Below, in pieces: positions 1-11,869 of a stretch of 64,000 nucleotides of DNA. The position numbers and the translations under genes are program-made. Source of the stretch: Azorinus chamasolen. Its lineage: Eukaryota; Mollusca; Bivalvia; Cardiida; Solecurtidae. The stretch covers positions 66,560,269 to 66,624,268 of the forward strand of contig OY755237.1 in NCBI GenBank assembly GCA_963576725.1, written 5' to 3'. The first letter of the stretch is position 1; each line of letters opens with the position of its first letter. Under the pieces are notes generated by a model. That model was not told where the DNA came from, made no database searches, and was given only the letters and a program-made list of their open reading frames with translations.

Positions 1-550
1 TCTCAAACTGATCCATATGCCATGGGTGTAGTATACCAGTATCAGCACTTGTACAGTTTTGCAGTATAAGCCGGCTTTTATGGCGAAGACTACGGATATC
101 AGGGTTTCGAGTTTGATCTCCACAGTGGACGGGTATATTTTCTCTCAGAGAAGATTTAAATTACCAAACGTTACACCTATCTTCTTCTTTTCTTCTATAG
201 TAATGGCTATCACTCACTATTGAGTATTATTGCCATGCACAGGGGTTAAAAAGTAAGATATATTAGACTGTCTGGAGGCACAAGCTACTCAATCCACTTG
301 GTACCTCTAAACTGGGTGGTGCAAAGACCTAAAACATAAAAGAAACTAAATTAAAATCCCTACTTACAAGAAATGTGCAAGAAAGTTAGTATTGTTAAAA
401 ACAGATAAAAGAGCACTTGAGCTTCACTATGGATGATACATCGTTGCAGCCAGTGCTGATTTGAATCCAAGGATTGATTCAGCACTGACTACATCCGATG
501 GTAGTGTATTCCACTGGACAACTACATGTACGTGGAAAGAATGAGTCCTT
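1..550. other. No gene recognised
   Basis: I see no convincing exon, RNA gene or named repeat here. It lies beyond the 3' end of the reverse transcriptase relic on the minus strand and may include its decayed 3' tail. Confidence 0.4.
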
Positions 551-557
551 GAAGTAG

Positions 558-2309
558 TCAGCTGTGGTGGAAGGTATATTGGTATGCTAAGTGGTGGTAG
601 TGTCTGGACTGTCTTGTATAAGGTGTTAGAAAATGATTGATGTTGATATCAACATGATTGTAGACAATTTTGTGGGAAAATGAGGGTCTACTGAACTGCC
701 TTCTTGATTGCAACGAGATCCATTTCAAATCATTCAATATGTTGGTGATGGTGCCCGGTGTCTTGCTGTAATTATTAGAAACAAATCGAGAAGCCCTACG
801 CTGGATACTTTCGAGTTTATCAATATCCATCTGGTGATAAGGATCCCAGACACTGGAACAATATTCTAGGTTGGGTCTAACAATGGAATTATATGCAGCT
901 GCCTTAGTTTCAGGTCTAGAAGAATGAAGATTTCGTTTAAGAAACCCTAAATTTTGACTTGCCTTACTGGTAATTTTATTTACATGTGGGGACCAGGATA
1001 GATTTAAAAAATATTTCAATACCTAGATAAGCAGCTCGGTCCACAACAGTCAGGGGTTGACCATGAAGGCAGTACTCTGTTTTCATAGGATTCCTGCATT
1101 TATGAATGTGCATAATATTGCATTTGCTTACATTAAAGGACATCCTCCATTTCTGCTCCCATAGAGATAGATTATCCAGGTCTTTCTGAAATTTGACAGA
1201 ATCACTGTGTGTTGTAATGTTCCTATAAATCACACAGTCATCAGCGAAGAGACGAACACTAGAAGAAACAGTATCAGGAAGGTCATTTATGTAGAGCAGA
1301 AACAAAAGAGGACCAAGGACAGATCATTGAGGGACGCCAGAAACAACAGAAGCCAGATCAGATGTTGCCCCGTCTACTACAACTCTTTGGGTACGATGGC
1401 CTAAGAATGATCCAACCCATGAATGGGTAGAGCCTCTGATACCATAATGATCTAGCTTATGTAGCAATCTATCATGGTGAACAACATCAAACGCTTTACT
1501 GAAGTCTAAAATGGCAACATCGATCTGGCTCCGTAGTACTGATTTTGCCAAGTCATGAATAAAACCTACAAGCTGTGTTTCGCAAGACCGCTGGGCACGA
1601 TTACCATGCTGATTGTCAACCAGGATATTAAAGTGATCTAAATGGTCCAAAATATTACTGACTACTATAATTTTATGTTCAAGGACTTTACAATCTATAC
1701 AAGTTAAGGAGACATGTCTGTAGTTAGAAGCTTGGAACTTTTCTCTTTTCTTAAAAATAGGGGTTACGTAAGCTTGCAGACAATCAGAGGGTACAGTTCC
1801 ACTATGAATAGACTTGTTAAACAGGATAGTAAAAATAGGTGCTATTTCATTTGCACATTCTTTTAGAATTCTTGGCTTTATCTGATCTGGCCCTGCTGCT
1901 TTTTAGGGGTCCAAACCTGCCAGTAATTTTTTGACTCCATTTACAGTAACATGGATGTCTGGCATACTTGAATAAGGGCTAGGACCTAGATCAGGTAAAC
2001 TAGGATCTATATCATTTGTAAAACAGAGGAAAGTTGTCGGTTCAGAATTTCATAGTTGTCCCTTGCATTTGACTTTAGTATCCCGTTTTCTCGTAAAGGA
2101 GCAACACCACAAGAATCATCTCGAAGGCTTTTTATAAAGCCCCAGAAACGCTTCGTTGTACCATGCTTATTTTCCGCAGTACTGCAGACAATGTTGCTCA
2201 TGTAGTCCCAGTAAGAATTTCGGCTTTTCTTTTGAATCAGAGTTTTAATCTTTTTGAGCTTGGAGAAATCTGAGGTTACTCCACTTTTCTTGAATCGGCC
2301 TACTCTCAA
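558..2309 (-). mobile_element. Broken non-LTR retrotransposon (CR1/Jockey-type reverse transcriptase), copy 1
   Basis: Reading from 2309 down to 558, conserved pieces of a LINE reverse transcriptase appear in order but in different frames. First comes a pre-RT linker (WGFIKSLRDD) at about 2150. Then the palm motif AILDFSKAFDVVHHDRLL and the VVSGVPQ motif lie in 1650-1324. The catalytic box LFADDC with the preceding YINDLPD lies in 1305-976. Finally the thumb and C-terminal region (LGFLKRNL, NLEYCSSVWDPY) lies in 1019-558. Stops and frameshifts separate these pieces and no endonuclease domain is visible, so this is a 5'-truncated dead copy. Assignment to the CR1/Jockey group rests on motif style only. 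Confidence 0.88.
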
Positions 2310-2444
2310 TGATCCTTTTAGTCGTTAAAATATGTTATATATAACTTCTTTTGTAAATGAGCAATTTATATACAATGAGAACTTTCATTGTTTCAAATAT
2401 AATAGAACAGATAGCTTGTGTTACATTTTGGTTATGTACGTATC

Positions 2445-2590
2445 AACCCTTTCCCTGATATAAACGATTTTTACACCTTTGCAAACAGAATAGACACATA
2501 CAAGAAGGCTCCTACAGGATCCGTCTGATCAGAGTCTGCTCTTTTCGCCTATGCCATGATAATATATATGACTTTACAGTTTCTAATACA
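2445..2590. mobile_element. Family A MITE, partial
   Basis: Starts with AACCCTTTCCCTGATA and holds a decayed copy of the GCAAACAGA...TCTGCTC palindrome around GGCTCCTACAGGATCC. The long arm ends early near 2590. Confidence 0.6.
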
Positions 2591-3230
2591 AGATGCAAGA
2601 ACATTTATTTTACGTGGGATACCATATAGCAATAAGCATTAGCTGTAGCAGCTATTTTCCGACAAACATGAGTATAATTTAAACAAGAGTAAAACAGGCT
2701 GTAAAAAGAAGTGGTTGGCATATAAATAGTAGATTAAGATATGTGGGGGGAAACCACAGCAAAATTACGACATAAAAAGCAAACAAACACTCGGCAGCAG
2801 CAAGAAGCAGCATTCAACATACACAAGCAAAAAAAGAAAAGAAAAATAAACATATTGGCCTTTTTCTCAAATCCCACTGTTGCGCCATGTTAATTACATC
2901 TTAAGACTGAGAAAGTAGATACGAAAATCCTGTTAACCTTAGAGAGATAAATCAATTGTAGAGAGAGGAAATAAATACCAAATAATAATACCAAAAACCC
3001 TGTGTACATATGCCAATATAAAAATTAAGCTAAACAATATTCATTATATCATTATTTCTTTCATAATTATTCAACAGCTAAGGGTCCGCATTCAAATTGG
3101 ATTTAAGCAGATAATCCTGTGATCAGATGTATGAAAATTCAGTTAAGAATAAAGCTCGCCAAAATTTTCTTCTCTGTTAATGCGTCATTATTTTTTTTAA
3201 AAAATCGTGAAATAATTGGACGTACTTTCC
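2591..3230. other. AT-rich intergenic stretch, nothing recognised
   Basis: No coding pattern or repeat of the families found elsewhere in the window. It lies upstream of the YRDC promoter region. Confidence 0.4.
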
Positions 3231-3373
3231 ATAACGGGACGTTTTCCAATACCGCGCAAAAGACTCGCGCGTTGTCCGAAATTTAGGCATGTTCCAATAT
3301 GGCTGCGCCCATATGATGCAAGATGATAGAAATATATTGATGTGATATTTTTAAACATTTGACAGCATATGGA
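3231..3373 (+). promoter_or_regulatory. Putative CpG-containing, TATA-less promoter and 5' leader of YRDC
   Basis: A short local cluster of CpG dinucleotides (ACGGGACG, CCGCGC, CTCGCGCG, GCGCCC) stands out from the AT-rich, CpG-poor surroundings directly upstream of the YRDC start. AATATGGCTGCGCC near 3296 resembles a YY1 site. No TATA box is seen at a fitting distance. This is the placement expected for a housekeeping gene, but the transcription start is inferred, not shown. Confidence 0.45.
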
Positions 3374-3377
3374 ATGA
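3369..3377 (+). other. Two-codon upstream ORF overlapping the YRDC start
   Basis: ATGGAATGA reads ATG-GAA-TGA, and the YRDC start codon ATG at 3374-3376 is embedded in it in another frame. Such an overlap would force reinitiation or leaky scanning, and could favour use of the later in-frame ATG codons at 3440 and 3452. Confidence 0.4.
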
Positions 3378-6300
3378 AAGAGGTGTTACGAGCGGTAGCA
3401 AAAATATCTCCGACGCTTAGGAGGGAAATTTATAGTTCGATGAAAGCTCGCATGGCGACTGTTTTAAAGTTGTCGGAGCCAGGTTTGTTTTGATTTTACC
3501 CACGTTTTGGTAAATAAAAAGACTGTTAACCAATTTAAGTCGAGGCTAGATAACCGCTGACGAGGGGATATTTTATACCAATACTAGAACATTATCACTA
3601 GTTGTCATTTCTGACATGGCAATCATTTTTATACAAATCATGAATGTGTCAGGTCCTCTACAAAAGTTATATAAATTATGCCCCTGGGGTCAAAATTGCC
3701 CCCCCCCCCGGGGTGGCAAGTTTTCAATGTGCCAAATATGAAAGCTGAGAACCATGTAAGTTCAGATGAGAAGATTTTCATAGTTTTCACAATATGTTAC
3801 TATTGAGGGAATTCTGAAGCGGGTAAACCCCAATTCATGGTGAGAACAACCGATAGGGTATGCTTTGTAAACAAACAAAAGAAACTGTGATAATTGAATA
3901 AGGGGTCCAAATGGGTCATGGTGACAAAATGTCTGCTGTTGCCAATCAATAGCCATGACAATTGTTTACATGCTTTATATTTGTAGAACACCTGGCCGCT
4001 TACGCCAGTGTGTACATGCCATTTGGGATGAAATAGACTGGCAGCTGGGCCCATTAGGCAGGTGACCATTTATACCAGGTATAATATCTGATCTGAATGT
4101 GGTACGTTGTAGGAACCAATGCTGGCTTTTACACAACGGCGGTGGAGTGCACTTAGTCAAAATGTAGATTTTGTATTCCTTAGCCAGTACTGTATGTTTA
4201 GACCTCTGCATCTGTATGTAGCGGTTCTTATCAATAGTTGGTACAAGCCCTTCCACCACCTTGTACATCAGCATCAGCCGTTGATTACGATGTCGTTCTT
4301 GGAGGGATGGGAGTTTCAATGTTTCTGGCATTTCAGACACACAGCCTTCCTGTCTAGAATGATAGTCCTTTTTAATTAACCTGGCTGCAGATCTTTGAGC
4401 TCTCTCCAGTTTATCAATTTCAGTTTTGGTATATGGGTCCCAAATTGCACTTCCATATTCCATCTTGGAATGCACTAGTGATATGTATGCATTCTTGTGG
4501 AGTGTGATGTAAGTTTCTCCTGAGAAAGCCTAAGGTGGAGTTAGCTTGTTTACGAACTTGATCAATATGAATGTTCCATTTAAGATCCTAAGACAGTGTG
4601 ATACCTAAGTATGGATGTTCCTGAACCTGTTTCAGAAGTTGATTTTTCATGGAATAGAAGTACACAGCCTTTTGTTTGGTACTCATGTGGAAACATTTGT
4701 TCACATTAAAATCCATTCCCCATTTACTGGCCCATTTAACTAAATTTTCTAGGTCTTTCTGAAGTACAAGGTGGTCTTTAAAATTTCTGTTTTCTCTATA
4801 CAGTAGACAATCATCCGCGAAGAGGTGTATAGTTGACTTCACATGTTCAGGCATATCATTCACATGACAAAGAAATAGCAAAGGGCTTAAAACTGTCCCT
4901 TATGGCACTCCTGAGTCAACATCCACATGCTGAGACTTTTCCCCGTCCACAACAACACACATTTTCCATTTAGTAAGGAAGTCTGCAATCCACTGGAGGA
5001 TTGAGCCACGAACACCATATGCACTAAGTTTTTCCAGAAGTTTTTTATGGGGGAAGGTATCAAATGCGTTACTAACGTCCAATATCTTGCAGTCTGTATG
5101 CGTATCACTATCGTATGATTTCAAGAGATCATGTGCTGTCACAGCTAGTTGAGTCTCACAGGAAAACCCAGCACAGAAACTGTGGTTAAGAGGTGTGAAC
5201 ACCTTATGCTTTTCTAGATATAGTGTTAATATATGTAGTTTGTTTCATTGGGAGGGTCCTGTAGTGGCCGCTTACTGCAGTGTGACCACTGATACAAGGT
5301 GACCACTGAAGCAAATTAGACTGTAATAACAAGAAAAATGACATCAATCCTGAATAATAATGTTTTAAGTTTTTTTAAGACATTTTGGAAAAATATAAGA
5401 TAAGTACTAATTGCCGTTTTACCAAAACGTCGCTACAAGTTACATGTACTATATAATTACCAATTTACCGAAATGTCAGCCACCCGTTTCGTGTAATACA
5501 TGTACATTTCATCAGTTTTTAACCCCTCGCTTGCTGAATTTTAAAATACATTTCTCCTTTTAACCCATGCCCTGTTGTATAATTATATATATCTTCACTG
5601 TCTACAAGTATTTCGCTATGCAATCACTGCTGTGGAGTGCACTGGTTGCACAATCAACTTGTAAATAGTGCAGACCCTGATGAGACAGCTCCTGCAGGAG
5701 CTGTCTTATCTGGGTCTTCACTACTTACAGGTAGGTATATTGACGCAAATAGCAAGCGAAGGGTTAATACTTATTTTACCCGATGTTGTGACAAACTTAA
5801 TCTGTATACATGTAGTTAATACGAAACATGTTTCGCTGTGTGGATTTTTCTAATTTAATTTGTATACTATACTGTATACTTAATTTGTATAGTGTATACC
5901 TAACGGGTTTCATCTTCGTACTGGGTAATAGACAATATTATTTTTACAGTACCTGTGGCAGATGAGATACATACTGCAGCAGAGAGCCTGCAGAATGGAC
6001 ACATAATTTCAGTGCCCACTGACACAATCTATGGGATAGCAGGATTAGCTCAGAATATAGATGCAGTCAACAGGATCTATAACATTAAGAGGAGAGATGC
6101 CAAGAAACCCATAGCCATCAGTGTAGCAGCCATTGATGATATTTACAAGTATTGCTTTTAAAATGTCTTTTTTGTCATAAATCTTTGTATCCTTAATGTT
6201 TTTTGATAATTGGGCATGGTTAGTAATTACCTGCCAAATTTGCTGTCTGCTACAATTCCCTGTTATTTTTCTTCTATTTCCTGAATCCAAATGTCAAACA

Positions 6301-9300
6301 GTGCTTGTGTCTGATCTGGTTTCAAACTGTTTGCATGTAGATAATCAAAAATTCACTGCTAGCACGCAAAGAGTTAATTATTGGAATATGATACATTAAT
6401 TACCCTTTGAAATTGAACCCTTTCCTTCATGAACATTCATGTAAGAAATAATGACATCATGAATATTAATTAGATCAATTTGTTATAATAGTACATGGAC
6501 ACAGGAATTTTTGGCTATGGCAGAAACTGTAGAATCATATCTATATCATTTCCTAAGCAAACAGAGAAGACCCTGATAAAACAGCTCCTATAAGAGCTGT
6601 CTGATCTTGGTCTACTCTGTTTGCAAAGGCATAGAAAGGCATATTTATGGAGGAAAGGGTTAATTAACATGGTGTGCCATGGATGGTCCATAGTGTGTGT
6701 TTGTTTTTTAAATTAACTTCACACAACAAATGTTCTCCAACAGAGGATGTGGCGTGTCATAGTCAAAAAGGTTATGATAGTATTCATAGTCAAAGATAAA
6801 TTGAAAAAAATAAAAGTCAAATACTAAAATTCACATTTCTCTACCAATTTTTATATTGTGACCACTGACTCCTTAGAATTTTCTCTTTGAGACACGTGGT
6901 AAGTGGTCACAACAGAGGGTTTTGTGGAGAAATGTAGGAAATATTCATCAAAAAAGTTTAAGTGTTCATTTTATCTGTGCCTCTGTTATATGGTCAAGGG
7001 GAACTAAATATCATTTGATCTTAAATTCTTAACAATTTAAAGATCCTTTACTTAAGCAATCCTTTACTCCATGAATATTAACCCTTTCTCTGTTCAATAT
7101 TCATGTAAGAAATAATGACATCAAAATTATTATTTAATAACAGAATTTGCTTAATGTAAATTTTTAAAGGAAACTTTTTTCTTTGACAAAAACCAAAATC
7201 AGATCTATATCATGTCCAAGGCAAACAGAGCAGACCCTGATCAGATGGCTCCTATTTGCAAATACGTGAAAAGGCATTTACATGAGGGAAAGAGTTAATT
7301 GATATAATGGCAATGGACGCAGGAAGTTTTGGCCATGTCAGAAACTGTAGGATCATATCTATACTTTATCATAAGCAAACAGAGCAGACCCTTATCAGAT
7401 GGCTCCTACAGGATTCATTTGATATTGGTCTGCTCGTGTTTGCAAAGCTGTAGAAAGGCGTGTTTATGGAGTAAAAGTTTAAAGCTGATTACCAGTCTTA
7501 GTCGTTTATGATAATTTTATATTCCTAGAAGTATTTATGGTTTTATCTTTCATGTCAGTTTATAAAACTGGTGGCACCGAAAAAGAGGGATCAAAACAAA
7601 ATACACTTTTGCAGGCATTGTAGACTCAGGTAGCTGCCCTTTGAATTTTGCAATTGATCAATGTCTGCACATTTTGCAACATAGTTGTCAAGATTATGTT
7701 TCAGACCTGACAAATATTATAGATCCTTGTCAGTCTATGTATTTACTCCTACGGGAGTAATTTGATCTACTTCTGCACTACTTGCCTTAGTTTGCTAGTC
7801 TGAACACTAAGTGTAATTAGGATAAATGTTTTGCTTTTCAGATGGAGTCAGGTGACAGTACCAAGAGAAATTCTCTTAGAGTTACTTCCTGGTCCAGTCA
7901 CTGTAGTGTTTGAGAGAACGGAACTGCTCAACCCACATTTCAACCCAGACACCAGGCTCATTGGCATACGCATTCCAAATCAGCACTTCATTCAGGAACT
8001 AGCAAAGGCATGTGATGGACCAATAGCTCTGACCAGTGCAAACATTTCAGATACAAGAAGTACTCTACACATTCAGGTACTCACTTGACCTTATCTACTA
8101 ACGAGAGAGGGGTGTTGGTCTGACTAGATATTTTATTTCTCAGCCAAGCATTATTCTGTTGGTGCTAGAACAGATCTTATGTATAGTAGTAGGAGTAATA
8201 TCAAAATTGAATGAAGTTGGTTGATCGCCTTTTCTGCATGAACATTCTTGTAAGAAATAATGACGCTATATTGGCAAAACTATAGAATCAAAGACTTTAA
8301 CTCGATCAGTTTTTACACAATTCAGTCAGTTTTGGAATTCTATGGAGGGTTATGCACTGATCAGACAGCTCAGACGTGTGAAAAGGCATTTATATGAAGG
8401 AAAGGGTTAAATGTTATAACATTATGAAATTAAACCTTTTACTCCATAAATACACTTAGAAATGCCTTTTGCTAATTAATATTCGTAGTCATTGTTTCTG
8501 ACATGAATATTCATGAATAAAATGTTAAATTATATTTGTATTACATTGTATTTCATTACTACAGGAATTTCAGAATCTTTGGCCACAGCTTGACCTTGTA
8601 TGTGACGGGGGCCAATTAGGGGACACTGATTTTTCTCGCAGGGGCTCCACAGTTGTTGATTTATCTATCTCAGGAAAATACAAGATCATAAGAGAGGGCA
8701 GGTTAGTGTATGAAAGTACAGCCCACCGTTGTTATTTCAAACTCTGTAATTTTGAAATCTCGGTTAATTCAACTTATTTTTCTGGTCCTAAATATTTCCC
8801 TTCTTTGTTTATATACATTTTGAGAGTCTGTCTTGAATGATTGGTCTCAAACCATTATATTTCGAACTGAATTTTTCTGTCAGTCGAAGTATAAATCTTC
8901 CATTTTTACAAGTAATATCTCGACTTGTGTCGAATATGTTTGTTGATTTGACATCAAAGGTTAACCTGCTGATGATTTTCACAAGTTTTGTCATTGTTTG
9001 TCAGTAAAGTCACCAATAGTCACACCTTGCACAAACAATGGCGGTACTTATGCAAATACTGGCCAGTGACAAAGTAACTATTACTCACAATAATTTGTTT
9101 AATAATTAAAGCAGTTTGTTAGTCGCTCATACTGTTTAAATTAATTGGTTATGGTGTTTTTTAAAGTCCATTTTTTGCCTTTAACCTTTGGAATAAAGCT
9201 TTGAAACTTGGAACACTTGTCCCACATCACCAGCTTCATCTGTAGGCAAGAGTACATAACTCTGTCAAGCAATTCGACAGAACTAGGCCGTTTTTAACTT

Positions 9301-10416
9301 AGAATTTTCTTTTCATTAAAGATTTCAAAGAGATCCAACATACTTTTACTGGATCCTGGTGAGACGCCAAGCTACACAGCATCTCATAAGGATCAAAACT
9401 GTTTGCAAGGTTATCACAAGGCCGCCATTAGAGTGCTAAAGATTAACAGTGATATATGCTCTTGTAGGAGCAGTCTGACCAGGATCTGCTCTGTTTGCTT
9501 ATGAAATAATATACAGTAAATCTGATTCTACAGTTTCTGCCATGGCTAAAAGTTCCTGTGTTTATATGCCGTATACAAAAGTATTAATCGATCTGAGATG
9601 CCAAGTATTTTGGCATCAGGAGCTAAACTGTTTGACACTGATCTTTGTTTTGAAAAGAATAGAAAAAGGCAACTGATTTTTTTAATGGATTTAAAGGCAA
9701 TTTCTGGCGACAAAAAATTTCTTGGGAAATTTTGAAAAAAACCTTTACTTTTAACCCTAGTCCCGCTCTTCATATTTGCAAACAGGTTGGACAGAAGTAG
9801 TTACACAAAACCTTGATTGAATCAGAAGTAGTCAAAATTGCATCAGATCCAAATTTGAGCAGATATTCTTTTCAAAGCTCGATATTAACCCTTTCCTCCA
9901 TAGGTTATTTTTAGACCCAACCTCTTTGAGTGAATCTGCCCAAAAGGAGCATTTACTAGAGAAAAGTAAAATTTTAGAATTTTGTAATTTGAAACCATTG
10001 TGATAAATAGAGCATTTTCTCCTATAGGAGCAAATGCTCTATTTATCACAATGGTTTCAAGAAGTGGTTATTGGGAGGAAAGGGTTATGCTAGCATCCAG
10101 TTGCAGTGTTCTTGATATAATTATCCCTTTACTCTGTGAATAGTCATTGAAGAAATAACGACGTAATGAATATTCATTTTTATAATGCCACGTCAGAAAC
10201 AAGAGTCATATTTATATTATTTCAGAAGCAAGCAGATCAGACCCTGGTCAGTCATCTTATCTGGGTCTGCTCTGTTTGCAAAGAGGTTTAGAAAGGTGTA
10301 TTTATGGAGTAAAGGGTTATACAAGTACTGAAATAATGTTCCTTTCTGCATTTAACAGTGCCAAGAAAAATACAGTGGCAGTGTTGACCAAGTACAACCT
10401 AAAAGAAGATTCTTGA
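3374..10416 (+). CDS. YRDC: Threonylcarbamoyl-AMP synthase (YrdC/Sua5 domain protein), five exons, complete
   Basis: Exons 3374-3482, 5950-6148, 7842-8076, 8565-8701 and 10359-10416 join in phase to 246 codons with TGA at 10414-10416. All introns are GT/AG (donors GTTTGT, GTATTG, GTACTC, GTTAGT). The enzyme makes threonylcarbamoyl-AMP from threonine, bicarbonate and ATP, the first step of the t6A37 modification of ANN-decoding tRNAs. Exon 2 carries the PTDTIYG motif and the IKRRDAKKPI substrate-binding lysine/arginine segment. Exon 3 carries LLPGPVTVV and the TSANIS motif. Exon 4 carries DGGQLGD and GSTVVDLS. The 245 residues are close to animal YRDC length. The first 33 residues (exon 1) are rich in K/R/S with few acids, resembling a mitochondrial targeting peptide; in-frame ATG codons at 3440 and 3452 could give a cytosolic form. 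Intron 1 holds a LINE relic and a family G MITE, and the later introns hold family A and B MITEs. Confidence 0.95.
3765..5215 (-). mobile_element. Broken non-LTR retrotransposon, copy 2, inside YRDC intron 1
   Basis: From 5202 down to about 3975, pieces of a CR1/Jockey-type reverse transcriptase follow one another: FSCETQLAVTAHDLL and the LDVSNAFDTFPHKKLLEKL palm motif (5202-4900), HVNDMPEH with the catalytic LFADDCLLYR (4881-4588), then KMEYGSAIWDPYTKTEIDKLE and LPSLQERHRNQRL (4475-3975). The frame changes between pieces, the palm motif is altered, and the endonuclease is absent, so it is a 5'-truncated pseudogene. It is a different copy from the one at 558-2309: the residues differ throughout. 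It is antisense to YRDC. Confidence 0.88.
5523..5763. mobile_element. Family G MITE with TTAA duplication
   Basis: 241 bp between TTAA at 5519-5522 and 5764-5767. The right end reads GCAAGCGAAGGG; the left end is CCCCTCGCTTGC. The core is a palindrome with apex GCTCCTGCAGGAGC. It lies in YRDC intron 1. Four other copies of nearly identical length are at 34760, 42091, 50152 and 54134. Confidence 0.85.
6418..6659. mobile_element. Family A MITE, near full length
   Basis: 242 bp, CCCTTTCC...GGAAAGGG. Right flank TTAA, left flank decayed to TTGA. Core palindrome around CAGCTCCTATAAGAGCTG. It lies in YRDC intron 2. Confidence 0.85.
6835..6965. mobile_element. Family E hairpin element, partial
   Basis: TTTCTCTACCAATTTTTATATTGTGACCACTG-like left arm and a matching AAGTGGTCACAACAGAGGGTTTTGTGGAGAAA right arm around TTCTCTTTGAGAC. 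(Both strings shown are parts of longer arms at 6837-6868 and 6900-6931.) In YRDC intron 2. Confidence 0.6.
7082..7480. mobile_element. Two adjacent family A MITEs, both damaged
   Basis: The first (7082-7294) has TTAA at 7078-7081 and 7295-7298 but has lost most of its right hairpin arm. The second (about 7307-7480) lacks its 5' end and keeps the palindrome with apex GGCTCCTACAGGATTC. Both lie in YRDC intron 2. Confidence 0.75.
8227..8524. mobile_element. Two internally deleted family A MITEs
   Basis: 8227-8406 keeps both ends but has lost the right hairpin arm. 8434-8524 consists of little more than the two outer ends joined. Both lie in YRDC intron 3, 40 bp before exon 4. Confidence 0.65.
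9330..9580. mobile_element. Family F fragment and family A fragment
   Basis: 9340-9410 holds a family F core (CTGGATCC...GGATC, GCATCTCAT). 9458-9580 holds the right half of a family A element from the apex onward (GTAGGAGC...GTCTGACC, then the TTCTACAGTTTCTGCCATGG long arm). Both are in YRDC intron 4. Confidence 0.55.
9889..10084. mobile_element. Family B MITE with family A-like ends
   Basis: 196 bp. TTAA at 9885-9888, TTAT on the right. Apex TCTCCTATAGGAGCAAATGC; inner arms ATTGTGATAAATAGAGC and its complement. The outermost bases are CCCTTTCCTCC...GGAGGAAAGGG, as in family A rather than B. Confidence 0.75.
10125..10316. mobile_element. Family A MITE flanked by TTAT on both sides
   Basis: CCCTTTACTC...GGAGTAAAGGG with TTAT at 10121-10124 and 10317-10320. 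The central palindrome is shortened (no GCTCC apex remains). It lies in YRDC intron 4, 42 bp before exon 5. Confidence 0.75.
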
Positions 10417-10497
10417 TGACGCCTGGGGACAGAATCTACAGTAAAACCAATCTACATCTATCTTTCAGAAGAAATCTCATTCTGGTGTTGTTTTTAA

Positions 10498-10692
10498 CCC
10501 CTTTCTTTATGAATATTCGTGTATGATATAATGAATATTAATTAGCTGAATTTTCATAAAAGCATAATGAAGAAGGTATTATATCTTTAGCAAATAGAAT
10601 AGAACCTGAATAGATGGCTCTTAAAGGAGTCATCTGATCTGGATCTACTCTGTTTGCAAAGGCATAGAAAGGTGTATTTATGAAGTAAAGGG
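10498..10692. mobile_element. Family A MITE downstream of YRDC
   Basis: TTAA at 10494-10497 and 10693-10696. Apex GGCTCTTAAAGGAGTC. It begins about 80 bp after the YRDC stop codon, so it may be part of the 3' UTR. Confidence 0.8.
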
Positions 10693-10829
10693 TTAATTTG
10701 TTCCAGAGTTTTTAGACTTAGAATGTGTATACACATTCATGTCTTGGGCTAGTTCTGTGATAAGGATAGAGAGACTGTTATATAATTCACGCTTTGTTGT
10801 GCAATATTTACACTGAACATGATATTTAA

Positions 10830-11072
10830 TATTTTTCTCCATAGATAAACTGTTTAATGCCTTTGGAAACAGGGTAGACCCAGATCAGATGGCTCCTGTA
10901 GGAGTCATCTGATCAGGGTCTGCTCTGTTCATTATGGTTTAATAGAGATATTATTCTATAGTGTCAGCCGTGGCTGAAAATTCCTATGTTCATTTGTTAT
11001 TATAAAAACTCGGCTAATTAATATATATATGATGTCATTATTTCTTATATAGTGATTCATGAAGTAAAGGTT
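10830..11072. mobile_element. Family A MITE, reverse orientation
   Basis: Palindrome GATCAGATGGCTCCTGTAGG with a full long arm ending in GAAGTAAAGGTTTAA. The left end is eroded. Confidence 0.75.
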
Positions 11073-11542
11073 TAACCTTTTAACTGTTTGGTACTCTTGG
11101 GGGTTTTTTGGGTTTTTTTTGGTTTTTTTTGTTTTTTTTATTTGAAGAAAAGTAAAAACTAAGAATTAATTTGGAGAATAATGCAAATGCTTGTCCAAAA
11201 GTATATAACTAAATTGTGGGTGAATTCTAGATGGCCTATATGTTATCCATTTGTTCTAGATGAGAAGCCGAGTATCTTACATTTCATCCGGATCCATACT
11301 GGACGACAGATTTGTCTTAAAGATTAAAGGCAATATTTTTATTATTTGCATCTGATAGTTGAAGAATGTAGTGACAAAAGTTTTGCAGTAAACTCTGAAT
11401 TGCAATTTTAAAATTCAACAGGGGAGTTGACATGCTGTATATTGGGAATAATTTTTTATTTTTATGGACCTTTTTGAAGGATGATTGAACAAACATATTT
11501 GATGTATTTCTGTCTGATTCAAATTGTTATCAGTTCTTTTAA

Positions 11543-11838
11543 CCCTTTACCTGATAAAGACGCCTCTTGACGAGTAGATCCAGATCAGATTGCTCCTGTA
11601 TGAGCTGTCTGATCGGGGTATGCAGTGCTTGCTTATGGAATAATATACAGGTATGATTCTACAATTTCTGCCATGGTCAGAAACTTCCTGTGTTTATATG
11701 CCATTTTAACCCTTTCCATCATAGAAACATCTTTTAACACGTTTGCAAACAGAGAAGACTCAGATAAGACGGCTCCTATAGGAATAGTCTGATCAGGGTC
11801 TGCTGTTTGCTTGTGAGATAATATAGGTCTGATTCTCG
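11543..11838. mobile_element. Two tandem family A MITEs, both 3'-truncated
   Basis: Both begin TTTTAACCCTTT (11540 and 11705) and run through a decayed core; neither reaches its far end. The second replaces the end of the first. Confidence 0.65.
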
Positions 11839-11869
11839 GTCTCAACAATGTTATTTCCCCCTAAGTTTA

